This document shows, in pieces, positions 16,809 to 24,954 of a stretch of 56,841 nt of DNA. Where the stretch lies: the IMG/VR virus record IMGVR_UViG_3300046455_000283, positions 1-56,841 of that record; one strand, given 5' to 3'. The notes under the pieces were generated by a model. The model was not told the origin of the DNA. It searched no databases and saw only the letters and a program-made list of their open reading frames with translations. How positions within the stretch are numbered: the first letter of the stretch is position 1; each line of letters starts with the position of its first letter. Both the position numbers and the translations under genes were made by a program. The DNA is from a virus.

Positions 16809-16840
16809 GATTCTCCTTGGTCGCTTGATTGCTTAGCAGT

Positions 16841-16869
16841 ATGATATATCAACTTCGGACCCCGGTCAA
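16841..16869 (-). promoter_or_regulatory. Promoter of the helicase operon
   Basis: On the minus strand: TTGACC, 17 nt, TATCAT. The leader of about 26 nt ends in AAGGAGA before the coiled-coil gene. Confidence 0.7.
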
Positions 16870-17040
16870 TTGCCCTCGTTCTATTTAATCCCCGCCGATG
16901 CGATATGCGAGTGATCAGCAATGCGATGAGATCGTAGAAGGCTTCCGATTCAATCCCTAATCGAAGGGCACGGGGCGATTGATCGAATGATGCGCCAAGG
17001 CATTCTGCATACGCAGGGATCAACCTGCTAAACACACACT
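16870..17040. other. Intergenic spacer without a gene
   Basis: No open frame with a start site was found. It is rich in GATGCGATATGCGA-like and TCGATCA-like words that recur in the spacers near 4330-4440 and 25740-25850. A short CCCTAATCGA-type word occurs in each of these three spacers. No function assigned. Confidence 0.3.
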
Positions 17041-17062
17041 AAAGAACCCCTCCGAAGAGGGG
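17041..17062 (-). terminator. Rho-independent terminator
   Basis: On the minus strand: CCCCTC, TTCG loop, GAGGGG, then TTCTTT. It follows the stop of the acidic DNA-binding-like gene. Confidence 0.8.
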
Positions 17063-17082
17063 CCCTTCAGCAGTGCCGGCGA

Positions 17083-17589
17083 TTACTCGTCGTCGTCAAC
17101 CTCGAAGTCATCTTCGTCGTCAGCCTCAACGACCTTTGCCTTCTTGGTCTTGCCCGCCTTGGCGGCCTTGTCCTTCTTCTTCTTGGCGCCCCGCTCCTTG
17201 AGGTCGGCAAGAGCCTTCTGCTTCGCAACTTCCGGCTCACCGTCCTCGTAAGCAGCGATGATGGCCTTGACTTCCGGGTCCTTCAACCCTTTGGGCCAGT
17301 CGTAGCGGGACCGGTTGTCTTGCGTGATCTCCCGGTTGACGCGACCCGAGTCATCACGTGCCATGCGACGGATCTGTGCCCGAAGCTCCCGGCCCGTGAC
17401 GGTCTTGCCCGTCTTCTCGGTGAGGTAAGCGGACAAGTGGGGAACTCCGAAGGTGATGGACTCCTTCGCAGTCGTGCCCTTCTTGGCCTTGGCGGATGTT
17501 TCGGTCTCCTCGACGTCTTCGTCCAGGTCCTCGAGCTCGAGATCCTCTTCGACAGCCTTGGAGGCTTTGGTCTTGGTCTTCGTCGCCAT
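17083..17589 (-). CDS. Putative DNA-binding protein with acidic and Lys-rich tails
   Basis: A 168-residue protein. An acidic N-terminal stretch is followed by a core (residues ~45-110: 'GRELRAQIRRMARD', then 'RSRYDWPKG') and a Lys-rich then acidic tail. The core has the same order of elements as the three small paralogues at 17862, 25338 and 26735: a helix pair with an R-x-x-(L/I)-R motif, then a basic R-(Y/W)-x-W/I strand. A nucleoid-associated or regulatory role is plausible. Monocistronic, with its own promoter and terminator. Confidence 0.6.
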   Translation of the reverse strand: MATKTKTKASKAVEEDLELEDLDEDVEETETSAKAKKGTTAKESITFGVPHLSAYLTEKTGKTVTGRELRAQIRRMARDDSGRVNREITQDNRSRYDWPKGLKDPEVKAIIAAYEDGEPEVAKQKALADLKERGAKKKKDKAAKAGKTKKAKVVEADDEDDFEVDDDE

Positions 17590-17654
17590 AACGGCAACTC
17601 CTTTGGTTGTGTGGTTGTTTCGGTCGTGCGTTCGATTCGGTCGATCGCATTAGC

Positions 17655-17683
17655 AGTCTACCATAACGATGAATCAATGTCAA
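17655..17683 (-). promoter_or_regulatory. Promoter of the 168-aa gene
   Basis: On the minus strand: TTGACA, 17 nt, TAGACT; a leader of about 60 nt with AAAGGAG before ATG. Confidence 0.7.
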
Positions 17684-17691
17684 GGCGAAGA

Positions 17692-17865
17692 TTAAACTTC
17701 GTTCTCGTCATCATTTCCCCTGGACATGGGCGTTATGTGACGCGTAATTTTGCTCCTTTCTGGTCGGTGTTCATCGGGGCCCTCGCACTCGCCGTCACCC
17801 TGGCGGCACAGAGGGGATGCCGTCCCTCCGGTGCAGAGGACCCCGATGAAGACCGAAGTCTTCAT
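17692..17865 (-). CDS. 57-aa hypothetical protein
   Basis: An ATG overlapping the preceding stop as ATGA, with GAGGA just upstream. The product begins with a hydrophobic stretch, has three Cys, and ends in acidic residues. An overlapping rightward frame is also open but has no ribosome site. Moderate support only. Confidence 0.45.
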   Translation of the reverse strand: MKTSVFIGVLCTGGTASPLCRQGDGECEGPDEHRPERSKITRHITPMSRGNDDENEV

Positions 17866-18170
17866 TCTTCCTCCAAATCGAAGATGTACTCTCCTAAGAG
17901 ATCCTCTTCTTCCTGGATAGCTTCGAGCCCGATCTCTTCGTCGTCAACGACGTCGGCACCAGGGCCTTCAGCTTCTGTCATGCGGGGGACGTTCCAGTTC
18001 TCGAACTGCTTCCTGAAGCGGTCGATCTCCTTCTTCGTACCCTTGAATGCCCAGCGTTTGCCTTGGCCGGGTTGTTCCCCCTTCGGGGTGATTGATCGCA
18101 TGAACTTACGGAACGTTCGTGCGTCGGTACCTAACTCCCGTGCCATCTCTTTGGCACTCATTGCTGGCAT
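17862..18170 (-). CDS. Small HTH-like regulator, paralogue 1
   Basis: A 102-residue protein of the family seen again at 25338 and 26735. N-terminal 'SAKEMARELGTDARTFRKFMRSI' looks like a helix-turn-helix, then 'PGQGKRWAFKG' and a helix with FRKQFENW. The C-terminus is very acidic. Family members are probably DNA-binding regulators. ATG preceded by GAGGAG. Confidence 0.65.
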   Translation of the reverse strand: MPAMSAKEMARELGTDARTFRKFMRSITPKGEQPGQGKRWAFKGTKKEIDRFRKQFENWNVPRMTEAEGPGADVVDDEEIGLEAIQEEEDLLGEYIFDLEEE

Positions 18171-18202
18171 CAGCCTCTCCTCGGTCGGTATCTGATAATG
18201 TC

Positions 18203-18231
18203 ATTCTATCTCATCCATCAACATTTGTCAA
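18203..18231 (-). promoter_or_regulatory. Promoter of paralogue 1
   Basis: On the minus strand: TTGACA, 17 nt, TAGAAT; a leader of about 26 nt ends in GAGGAGAG. Confidence 0.75.
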
Positions 18232-18252
18232 TAGCGAGATAAAACTTTATAC

Positions 18253-18486
18253 CTAGTACAACCCCCGCCCGATTTGGCCGGCAGCCATTTCTCTCATTGC
18301 TTGCCACGTAGCCATACCTGAGAGAGCGGTAGAGGCTGCGTAATGGAGCTGAGCTGACTGGTGGTCTTGTGCAACGGCAAAGGCTTGAGCCTCGTCGAAA
18401 GCCGTAACAGCCAGCCCGGCATACTCGATACTGCTTCGGGAGATTGCTATCTCCTCGTTGGGTGTGAGCTTTTTCCTGAGCTTCAT
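18253..18486 (-). CDS. 77-aa hypothetical protein
   Basis: An Ala-rich helical protein with GGAGGAG upstream of the ATG, which overlaps the zinc-ribbon gene's stop. No recognised family. Third in an operon of KOW-like protein, zinc ribbon and this gene. Confidence 0.6.
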   Translation of the reverse strand: MKLRKKLTPNEEIAISRSSIEYAGLAVTAFDEAQAFAVAQDHQSAQLHYAASTALSGMATWQAMREMAAGQIGRGLY

Positions 18487-18599
18487 CGGATCTCCTCCAG
18501 AGCGAAGCCGCAGTTTGAGCAGTGGCGAAACCCCTTGGTCTCATACCACGCTAGCAGTATGAATCGCTTGCACCAGGGGCATCGACCAAAGACCCTCAT
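18483..18599 (-). CDS. 38-aa zinc-ribbon protein
   Basis: Two CxxC knuckles (CPWC and CSNC) 20 residues apart make a minimal zinc ribbon. It overlaps both neighbours as ATGA. Probably nucleic-acid or protein binding. Confidence 0.65.
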   Translation of the reverse strand: MRVFGRCPWCKRFILLAWYETKGFRHCSNCGFALEEIR

Positions 18600-18904
18600 G
18601 CGGGGAGCTTCTCGACCATGGTCGGCTTGACCCCCAGGATCTGCCCGTACCGGTTACCCTGCGGCTTGCGGTCGAGCATGACTTCGATCCGATTCGGCCC
18701 GAACTCCCGGATGACCCCTTGCAGGCCAGAGAGATACTTCGGTCGGACGTTGACCAGGATGATGCGATCCCCGATCTCAAGCGTGCCCGCAATCTTACGA
18801 GCGATTCGCTTCTTCTTGAGATCGAGAGTTTTGTAGATCATCTCGACATCGTCGTAATCGAGATCCGAAGCGAGGATCTCTTTGTTCAGGTCATGGACGT
18901 TCAC
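18596..18904 (-). CDS. KOW/SH3-barrel-like protein
   Basis: A 102-residue protein; the GTG start is chosen for AAGGAG 6 nt upstream. N-terminal half helical; C-terminal half a likely small beta-barrel ('GDRIILVNVRP', 'GLQGVIREFG', 'RIEVMLDR') like KOW or Tudor-type domains. First gene of its operon. Nucleic-acid binding is inferred from the fold. Confidence 0.6.
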   Translation of the reverse strand: MNVHDLNKEILASDLDYDDVEMIYKTLDLKKKRIARKIAGTLEIGDRIILVNVRPKYLSGLQGVIREFGPNRIEVMLDRKPQGNRYGQILGVKPTMVEKLPA

Positions 18905-18938
18905 TGTGTCTCCTTGGTTGGGTGAATTCGATAAGGCC

Positions 18939-18967
18939 ATGCTATCTGATCTTCAATCGGATGTCAA
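18939..18967 (-). promoter_or_regulatory. Promoter of the KOW-like operon
   Basis: On the minus strand: TTGACA, 17 nt, TAGCAT; a leader of about 28 nt with AAGGAG before the GTG. Confidence 0.7.
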
Positions 18968-18972
18968 GGCTC

Positions 18973-19269
18973 TTATCGCTGCCCGTTCCTAACCTTTAAA
19001 CCGGCCTTCTTTCGAAGAATCCGGCGTCGGTCGCGTTCACTCATGGCACCCCACACCCCATACTCTTGCTTGGTCTCGAGGGCGTACTTTCCGCACTCCA
19101 GGACTACCGAACATTGTTCACAGACGGCCAATGCCCGATCTAACTCTGAGACATTGCTTGGATGCATTACCTTAACATCGACCACCTTCCGACAATGGGC
19201 GTGTGCCCACCAAGCTGGACGTACTGAAGGTTCAGTCATCCAATAGGAGGGAAAGGTTCGAGCGGTCAT
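18973..19269 (-). CDS. WhiB-like Fe-S transcription factor
   Basis: A 98-residue WhiB-family protein: four cysteines C26, C50, C53, C59 in the C-Xn-CxxC-x5-C layout for a 4Fe-4S cluster, the GVWGA turn at 71-75, and a basic C-terminus (RRRILRKKAG). WhiB proteins are confined to Actinobacteria and their phages, where they bind the principal sigma factor and redirect transcription. This is the main evidence for the host group. ATGA overlap with the gene before it. Confidence 0.85.
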   Translation of the reverse strand: MTARTFPSYWMTEPSVRPAWWAHAHCRKVVDVKVMHPSNVSELDRALAVCEQCSVVLECGKYALETKQEYGVWGAMSERDRRRILRKKAGLKVRNGQR

Positions 19270-19439
19270 ATTACTCCCGTGGGCCCGGGGCAGTTAGGGA
19301 AGTTAAGGGCTTCGCCGATCTCCATCTGGCAAATCTCACAGCCCTCAGCTATCCGAATCTCTGCCTCATCGTCAGGGGCAAACACTGGCTCACCAGCAAC
19401 CTCGATAAAGATCATCGGAGTTATGGTGTGGCGGACCAT
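19266..19439 (-). CDS. Small protein with CxxC motif
   Basis: About 57 residues with a central 'GCEICQMEIG' and a further Cys near the end, suggesting one metal site. Start uncertain: this ATG lacks a clear ribosome site, and a longer frame reaches 19541 but would overlap the previous gene. Stop overlaps the WhiB-like ATG. Confidence 0.5.
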   Translation of the reverse strand: MVRHTITPMIFIEVAGEPVFAPDDEAEIRIAEGCEICQMEIGEALNFPNCPGPTGVI

Positions 19440-19459
19440 CTTATGTTGCCGAAGCTCTG

Positions 19460-19771
19460 TCAACCTCGACTCCCCGCTCGGGCGTTCATCTTCCGGCGCA
19501 CCCTCTTGCGTTGTGCTGGGGTCAATGGACGATCCGGGCATTGGGCGTAGTAGTTCGCCAACCTCTCATCGACCGTGAGCATCGTCGAATGATTGCGAGG
19601 TTTGTGCTGAGACCGCCCGTATGTGCGTCCAACAGCAGCCTTCTTCACTTGCCTGGGCTTCACGATCTTTACATCGTTCGACCAAGGCGTCTTGATGACG
19701 CTGGACTTGTTGCGCGTGAATTTCTCTCGGATGTTTCCGAGGCCCCTACGCAGGGCTCCATTCGCTCTCAT
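19460..19771 (-). CDS. Basic hypothetical protein
   Basis: A 103-residue, strongly basic protein (many Arg/Lys, 'RPLTPAQRKRVRRKMNAR' at the end). AAAGGAG lies 5 nt before ATG, which overlaps the stop of the membrane mini-protein. DNA or RNA binding likely from charge alone. Confidence 0.6.
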   Translation of the reverse strand: MRANGALRRGLGNIREKFTRNKSSVIKTPWSNDVKIVKPRQVKKAAVGRTYGRSQHKPRNHSTMLTVDERLANYYAQCPDRPLTPAQRKRVRRKMNARAGSRG

Positions 19772-19902
19772 GTCACTCCTTTGATTGCCTTGTAGATGAG
19801 CCAGGCGACTAACGCCCAGAATGCTAAGAGTCCTATGAAGATTAATAGGCACCCCAGTGCTGGATTCTCTTCTCCTGGCTCCCGCCATGGTCCAGTTACC
19901 AT
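19768..19902 (-). CDS. 44-aa membrane mini-protein
   Basis: One hydrophobic segment (residues 16-38, rich in Leu/Ile/Trp) with a short hydrophilic N-terminus. It overlaps the upstream zinc gene by 7 nt and the downstream ATG as ATGA, which supports it as a real gene. Function unknown. Confidence 0.6.
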   Translation of the reverse strand: MVTGPWREPGEENPALGCLLIFIGLLAFWALVAWLIYKAIKGVT

Positions 19903-20348
19903 TTTGGGAGATCCTCCTTTCTATGTCCGCAGACGGTGCATCGTGGTTCCCAGGCGGTGCACCTTCTAACAATGTGATGCCTGGAGAATAGGGCCATCAG
20001 TGTGGGACGGCGGCAGTATGCGCACCAGAGATGGCCAGGATGTTGTCCGGGTACTCCCGGGAAATACCGCTCACGTCGCCCATTCCTGCGAACGACAGGC
20101 GGTGCGAAGGGGATCACCTTCGATTGAAGAGCCGCGTCATCCCACTCATGCAGGTGCCTGCGTAATATTTTGAGGCCCTTCTCGTACGTCTTGAACTCCT
20201 TCTTGTACCAGCTGCCCCCTGACAAAATGACTAACCGCCAAGGTCGTTCGATGTATGTGGTGGCTGGGATGCTAGGCACCTTGCTCATCCACTTCTCAAA
20301 GACAGGGTTAGCCTCTAGCAGCTCGGTGAGAGTTATTTGTTCGGTCAT
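19896..20348 (-). CDS. Zinc-binding protein, first leftward early gene
   Basis: A 150-residue protein; the C-terminal third has CAYC, 'HHIVRRC' and CTVCGH, an HNH- or zinc-ribbon-like metal site. I cannot find a full HNH catalytic triad. ATG lies exactly 6 nt after a -10 with no ribosome site, so the mRNA should be leaderless. Confidence 0.65.
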   Translation of the reverse strand: MTEQITLTELLEANPVFEKWMSKVPSIPATTYIERPWRLVILSGGSWYKKEFKTYEKGLKILRRHLHEWDDAALQSKVIPFAPPVVRRNGRRERYFPGVPGQHPGHLWCAYCRRPTLMALFSRHHIVRRCTAWEPRCTVCGHRKEDLPKW

Positions 20349-20354
20349 GGCATC

Positions 20355-20383
20355 ATGCTATTATACTCTAATAATCCTGTCAA
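20355..20383 (-). promoter_or_regulatory. Leaderless leftward early promoter
   Basis: On the minus strand: TTGACA, 17 nt, TAGCAT, 6 nt, ATG. Confidence 0.7.
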
Positions 20384-20425
20384 TATCTTCATTCTCGTCA
20401 TACTGTGTTCACGGGAATGACGCAT

Positions 20426-20454
20426 TTGCCGTAAAGATGGAGACGATATATTAT
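20426..20454 (+). promoter_or_regulatory. Rightward early promoter
   Basis: TTGCCG, 17 nt, TATTAT, divergent from the leftward early promoter. A leader of about 33 nt ends in GGGGAG before the primase-helicase ATG. Confidence 0.6.
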
Positions 20455-20493
20455 GTGAATTCACTCAATCACGTTCTGGAACGGGGAGAATGC

Positions 20494-22656
20494 ATGGACC
20501 ATAAGCAACAATTGTCGATCATCTCGAAGCTATGGGGAGACCAAGATGGTTACGTCTTCTTTCCATGGATCGATGGTGGGGCTAAGACTAAGGAGGAACG
20601 CATTGCATCATGGAATGAGGGCATGGCTTTTCACTGGCCAGAGGATCGAACAAAGATTCTTGAGCACATGGGGAAACATGAACACGACGATCTCTACTGG
20701 TGCCCAACAATCTTCGAAGAGCCTCGACGCATACAGCAGTGGGCCATGGATCATCACGGACTTTGGGCTGACCTGGATGAGATTGATCCCCGTGAACTCG
20801 ATGACTTCGGACCCTCTTACGCCTGGGAGTCATCACCAGGTCGATACCAAGGTATCTGGATCCTCGAGGGAGCACGTCGGTTAAATATCGCCGATCGTGG
20901 TGCAGAGAATCATCGACTGACGTACTACTTAGGCGCTGACCGATCAGGCTGGGACATGACTCAACTCATGCGAATCCCAGGCTGGGCTAATCACAAGCCT
21001 GACTACAAGAAGAAATACGGCAAACCTCCAGTCGGTCGGTTGCTACGAACGTCAGAGCTGCAGAATTCTCGGCGAATCTGGGACATTGCCGAATTCGACG
21101 ATCTCCCACCAGTCGAGGGGTCGGAGCAACCGATAGAAATGGCGGTGCTGGAGGAGGAGATCTCTAAGATCGACCGCCACGAGGTTTACGCCCGAGTTCG
21201 TCTTAAGCTCCACACCGATGTGCGTGAGTTAATCTCTTCAAGGGAGGCAAGTGGTGACCGCTCCGATGTACTCTGGCGACTTGAAAGGGATCTGGCCGAC
21301 ACGGGTTGCACGGCGGCTGAGATCGTATCAATCCTACGCCCGACAGTATGGAATAAGTTTGAGGGCCGTAGTGATGAGATGCACCGCTTACTCACGGAGG
21401 CGACTAAGGCAGTTGCGGCACGACCTCAGGAGATTACGCAAGAACTTGAACAGGACCTTGAGGCCAAGCCCGAACCCGAGGACTTTGACACCCTCATGGA
21501 TACCGCAAAACCGCCTCTCTGGCTGGTACGTAATATCTGGCCCCAGGCAACAGTCGGCTTTATTGCGGGTCAACCAAAGTCGTGGAAGTCATGGACTGCC
21601 CTTGATCTCGCTTTATCTATCTCGACAGGAGCACCATTTCTCGGTCATTTTCGAGTGGAAAGACCGGGGCCGGTGCTTTACATACAAGAGGAGGACGGTG
21701 CGTCGCTGATCAAACTTAGGTACGGGCGCATGCGTCTAGGTAAAAAGACTGACAGCATGATCTATGATCGGGAGGAGGAGCAAGTAGTCTGGGTACCACC
21801 CGACGAGAATCAATCTCCGCCAAAAATGAAGGCCATGGTCCGTCGCGACTTTGTCTTAAGCGAACCTGGGTGGCAGTCATGGCTCGATGACCAACTGACT
21901 AAGGGGTACATTAGGGAAGGAGCTGACGCCGATACTGCTGAGCCGTATGTTCTCTTAGTCCTCGATCCATTGCTGATGATGGTCGGAGAAATTGAAGAGA
22001 ATAAAGCCTCTGCGATGAACGCTAAGATCTATAAACCCCTCAAGCTGTTAGCCAACAAACATGGTGTGGCCATCGTCATTGTTCATCACATGCGTAAGGG
22101 CTCGAACGAGGGCATCAGAGGTGGTCAGATGATGCTTGGATCTGCCGCAACGCACGGGGCCAGCGAATCTGCGATGTATTTCACTCACGACAAAGGTGGT
22201 CTTCACGTTGAGGTTGAGCACAAAAACGCCATCGGCGGGAGCTTTCGCCTCGGCAATATTAAGAATAAACGCTGGGAGCCCCATGTTATGAAGATCGACC
22301 TGTCTGGTGCCGAAGGAGCGGCTCTCTCACCTGGTGAGGTCGACGATAATTCAGTCATCACCGCTGATGAGGTTGCGAATGCGGCAATGCCTAAATCAAC
22401 CCCAAGAGGCGGGCGCCCCAAAGGTGGGGGTATTCGAGGGGGCAAAGCGCTGCAAGCTCTGGGATCGCTGGGGGGTAACGCCACCGTGAGGGATATCACC
22501 GAGCTCACTGGTCAGTCTGCAGTTGCGGTCAACGCCCAGCTCTCTCGAGCCCTCGATAAAGGTCTCGTCACGAAGATCGCCATTCCCGGGGCCAATCACG
22601 CATTTGGCAAGCAACCGAACCTTTGGACCTTAGCCTCAACTAACGGAAACGAATAA
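20494..22656 (+). CDS. Primase-helicase (RepB-like primase plus RepA/DnaB-like ATPase)
   Basis: A 720-residue replication protein. Residues ~1-190 look like an archaeo-eukaryotic-type primase: 'WADLDEID' (metal-binding acids) and 'SPGRYQGIWIL'. Residues ~345-590 are an AAA_25/RepA-like ATPase: GQPKSWKS as a Walker A keeping only K-S, 'LLVLDPL' as Walker B, and 'IVIVHHMRKG' as a sensor strand. The C-terminal 70 residues look like a winged helix. It probably primes and unwinds DNA for the polymerase encoded leftward. ATG chosen for GGGGAG 5 nt upstream. Confidence 0.85.
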   Translation: MDHKQQLSIISKLWGDQDGYVFFPWIDGGAKTKEERIASWNEGMAFHWPEDRTKILEHMGKHEHDDLYWCPTIFEEPRRIQQWAMDHHGLWADLDEIDPRELDDFGPSYAWESSPGRYQGIWILEGARRLNIADRGAENHRLTYYLGADRSGWDMTQLMRIPGWANHKPDYKKKYGKPPVGRLLRTSELQNSRRIWDIAEFDDLPPVEGSEQPIEMAVLEEEISKIDRHEVYARVRLKLHTDVRELISSREASGDRSDVLWRLERDLADTGCTAAEIVSILRPTVWNKFEGRSDEMHRLLTEATKAVAARPQEITQELEQDLEAKPEPEDFDTLMDTAKPPLWLVRNIWPQATVGFIAGQPKSWKSWTALDLALSISTGAPFLGHFRVERPGPVLYIQEEDGASLIKLRYGRMRLGKKTDSMIYDREEEQVVWVPPDENQSPPKMKAMVRRDFVLSEPGWQSWLDDQLTKGYIREGADADTAEPYVLLVLDPLLMMVGEIEENKASAMNAKIYKPLKLLANKHGVAIVIVHHMRKGSNEGIRGGQMMLGSAATHGASESAMYFTHDKGGLHVEVEHKNAIGGSFRLGNIKNKRWEPHVMKIDLSGAEGAALSPGEVDDNSVITADEVANAAMPKSTPRGGRPKGGGIRGGKALQALGSLGGNATVRDITELTGQSAVAVNAQLSRALDKGLVTKIAIPGANHAFGKQPNLWTLASTNGNE

Positions 22657-22742
22657 AAGGTAATGACAAACCAAACCTGCGGCCCTCACCCCTATCAACC
22701 ATCATCCCCATTTCAATTAATTCACCCCCTTATATCAATAAT

Positions 22743-22756
22743 ACCCCGAAGGGGTT
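22743..22756 (+). terminator. Weak hairpin after the primase-helicase
   Basis: CCCC-GAA-GGGG followed by TTATTAT. The 139-nt spacer is A/C-rich and otherwise empty. The short stem makes termination uncertain. Confidence 0.35.
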
Positions 22757-22795
22757 ATTATGATATAGGGGTAATAATGAATGAGGGGAATTGGT

Positions 22796-23482
22796 ATGGG
22801 GTATATTGTCAACAAACTAAAACAAACGAGAAGGGATATTGAACCAATGCCAATGCAACCTGACGATAGGGTTGAACGTGAAATCCGCCGAAGGATGGCT
22901 GACCTGATGAGTGCAGCCGGTGTGGATTCAGGCAGAATGAGCCTTGAGGTTCTTTATCTGCTACCGGAAGGATTTGTCCGGCAGTATCGGGCTCTCTTCG
23001 ATCGAGCTCTGCGATGGGACCCATCAGGCTCTGGTGGGGGGTTGGTTAATGAGGGACGGGTGACTGACGAGAAGGAGGGTAGGCGTCGGGCAAAGCTTGT
23101 CAGACCAAAGGATGCTGACGGTAATCTGTTACGGGATGGTAATGGTGAATTAGTCAAGCCTGGTGTGGGAGTGCGAAGTGATGGCCGAGGGAACGCCAAG
23201 GGCGGCGGGAAAAGGTATCGAGATATGCCGCTCGCTATTTCTGACGAGCTCGCTCTGAAGATTAAGGAGCTCGCTGATAGGAGACTTGGAACGCTGATCG
23301 AGGACGTCCGTCGTGGGGTGATCGGAGCTGCGGACGAATCCGCTAACTTCGTTCTGGCTGAGAAATTCCCTGGATCAGACAAAAGCGAACAATCGGACAC
23401 ATCGACACGAAAGAAAGAACTTTGCGTGACCTGCGGTCGAGGACGAGGACGTGGATGGGTACGCTGCCCGTTTCATCTCTAA
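22796..23482 (+). CDS. Hypothetical protein with C-terminal zinc knuckle
   Basis: A 228-residue protein. Residues ~30-90 are helical ('MSLEVLYLLPEGFVRQYRALFDR'), the middle is Gly/Arg-rich and likely flexible, and the end has CVTC...RCPFH, a small zinc knuckle. Similar proteins occur in actinophages without assigned function. ATG picked for GAGGGGA 6 nt upstream; ATG 22847 is an alternative. Confidence 0.6.
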   Translation: MGYIVNKLKQTRRDIEPMPMQPDDRVEREIRRRMADLMSAAGVDSGRMSLEVLYLLPEGFVRQYRALFDRALRWDPSGSGGGLVNEGRVTDEKEGRRRAKLVRPKDADGNLLRDGNGELVKPGVGVRSDGRGNAKGGGKRYRDMPLAISDELALKIKELADRRLGTLIEDVRRGVIGAADESANFVLAEKFPGSDKSEQSDTSTRKKELCVTCGRGRGRGWVRCPFHL

Positions 23483-23514
23483 GGATTGAAATGGAACAAG
23501 GTTTGAACAAGTTA

Positions 23515-23543
23515 TTGACGCGGGATTACGGTCATGCGATAAT
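23515..23543 (+). promoter_or_regulatory. Promoter of the 23.6-24.6 kb operon
   Basis: TTGACG, 17 nt, GATAAT. An ATG lies 6 nt further on (23550) in frame with the gene, but a typical ribosome site and second ATG follow at 23607. Confidence 0.65.
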
Positions 23544-23606
23544 AACTGCATGATCAAAACCGATCACCTCGATGCGAACGCACGGGGAAACAGAAAGGAT
23601 GCCGGA

Positions 23607-23861
23607 ATGCAAACTTCAAAGGAGGTGGAAGCCTCCGAAACCTATCTCTTCGAAATGATCGCTGGTGCGATCGAGGGAGTGATGGATGACGATGGTTTCT
23701 ACGAGGAACTGCAGGAGTATATTCTCCTGACGTCACAACGCGCAAGGGATGCGGTCGAAACAGGGGATGTCGATGTTCTCCTCAATCTTGAGGAAGAGAC
23801 GAAGATGCTTCTCCTTCGACGGTACGCTCTCTCGGTGCTGGAACGGATGATCACCCCATGA
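23607..23861 (+). CDS. Acidic hypothetical protein
   Basis: An 84-residue acidic, helical protein. The start is chosen because the leader CAGAAAGGATGC before it closely matches the one before the gene at 25338. A leaderless in-frame start at 23550 would add 19 residues; both forms could be made. First of four overlapping genes; function unknown. Confidence 0.6.
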   Translation: MQTSKEVEASETYLFEMIAGAIEGVMDDDGFYEELQEYILLTSQRARDAVETGDVDVLLNLEEETKMLLLRRYALSVLERMITP

Positions 23862-24070
23862 CGGAGGGGAGAGGGAGAAAAACCCTCACCGTTCGATGCG
23901 GGAATGGGGATGATTGGACGCTTCCCATTCCTGCGAGGGAGACTGCGTCGATACCCACTGCGGTTCTCGAGGTTATGAGAAACGCTGCGGAATTGAACGC
24001 AGGAGTTACCCCGACGGTTCACCTGGATTTCGGGGAGTACGGTCTGAAGTATCAACTCGAGGAAGGGTAA
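23858..24070 (+). CDS. 70-aa hypothetical protein
   Basis: ATGA overlap with the gene before it. Beta-rich small protein; no motif recognised. Confidence 0.55.
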   Translation: MTEGRGRKTLTVRCGNGDDWTLPIPARETASIPTAVLEVMRNAAELNAGVTPTVHLDFGEYGLKYQLEEG

Positions 24071-24074
24071 AAAC

Positions 24075-24317
24075 ATGGCCGGGAATAAGTCCGGGAAGGG
24101 ATTCATGGATAACCCCGATTGGAACGGGGAAGTCTACGCTGGGGTAACGCTCAGGGAAGACGGATCGATCGAACACATCGAGTTCGGGGATCAACCGTTC
24201 ACTTTCGGGGGTGACAACATCGGTGTGGGATGCCACTACGTGGAATATGCCGGGAACATGCGAGGTGGCGACTCAGTCATCGAACGGGAATTCGATGGGG
24301 AGCTGGAAACGACATGA
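24075..24317 (+). CDS. 80-aa hypothetical protein
   Basis: GAGGAAGG lies 8 nt before ATG. Gly- and acid-rich beta protein; no family recognised. Coupled by ATGA to the next gene. Confidence 0.55.
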   Translation: MAGNKSGKGFMDNPDWNGEVYAGVTLREDGSIEHIEFGDQPFTFGGDNIGVGCHYVEYAGNMRGGDSVIEREFDGELETT

Positions 24318-24571
24318 GTCATTCATTCTACGTCACGTTCCAAGGGATGCGGAACAGGGAACTGGATGCTAGAATTGACGGCATCTGTGCGAGAAATAAT
24401 GCGGAGCAGGGGGACTCTGGGACCTGGATGATTCCACCGTTCGAATCCGAGATGGAGTTCACAGTTGGGAACGGGGGAGTTGAGGGGTTCCTGACTGAGA
24501 TGGGGGAATTGGGTTTGAAGGAGCTGACGATCCAAGACCTCGATGAGATGGATTTTGACGGGGAATTTTAG
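24314..24571 (+). CDS. 85-aa hypothetical protein
   Basis: Last gene of the operon. An acidic alpha-beta protein ending 'DLDEMDFDGEF'. No function assigned. Confidence 0.55.
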   Translation: MSHSFYVTFQGMRNRELDARIDGICARNNAEQGDSGTWMIPPFESEMEFTVGNGGVEGFLTEMGELGLKELTIQDLDEMDFDGEF

Positions 24572-24954
24572 GGGAGTCTCCCGTCTCCAGGTAATCTAGT
24601 TTGGGAGAGCACTCTCTGCATGGGATCCCTCCCTCTAGTTGAACCCCGCTGTTTAGACACACCGTTTTCTTCCGGAAAAAGTTTATCGGAGCTCCCGTGT
24701 TTGGGCTCAAACTCGTTCCGCGACTCAACCCGGACATTTTACCCGGACTCTCCTACGGTTTGATCCGTCCGAAACATCGTGGTTTGACTGCGGAATGCTT
24801 TTGATAGCAGACCGTCAACGGTTTGGCTCGAGATCGAACTCAGGGGGCGTGTTTAAACCGGTATAGGGGGGCGCGATGCCAGCATCGCAGTAAACACAGG
24901 GGTGCATAGGGACACGACTCAGCCCCCTCAGATCGAGGGGACTGAATCGGGGGA
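24572..24954. other. Non-coding spacer with inverted repeats
   Basis: No supported gene. It holds several hairpins: TTTTC/GAAAA near 24662-24677, CGATGC/GCATCG near 24876-24889 inside a wider GTGTTTA/TAAACAC pair, and a long one at 24916-24948 (GACTCAG-C-CCCCTC with GAGGGG-A-CTGAATC) that ends the leftward 35-aa gene. It is a candidate for a replication origin or other cis element, without direct proof. Confidence 0.4.

Noticed and set aside
17320-18195. Open frame of 291 codons opposite the 168-aa and 102-aa genes
   Set aside because: Antisense shadow of two genes that have their own promoters and ribosome sites.
23550-23606. Leaderless start 6 nt after GATAAT
   Set aside because: A good ribosome site and in-frame ATG follow at 23607, matching the leader of the 25338 gene, so I did not count it as a firm leaderless case.
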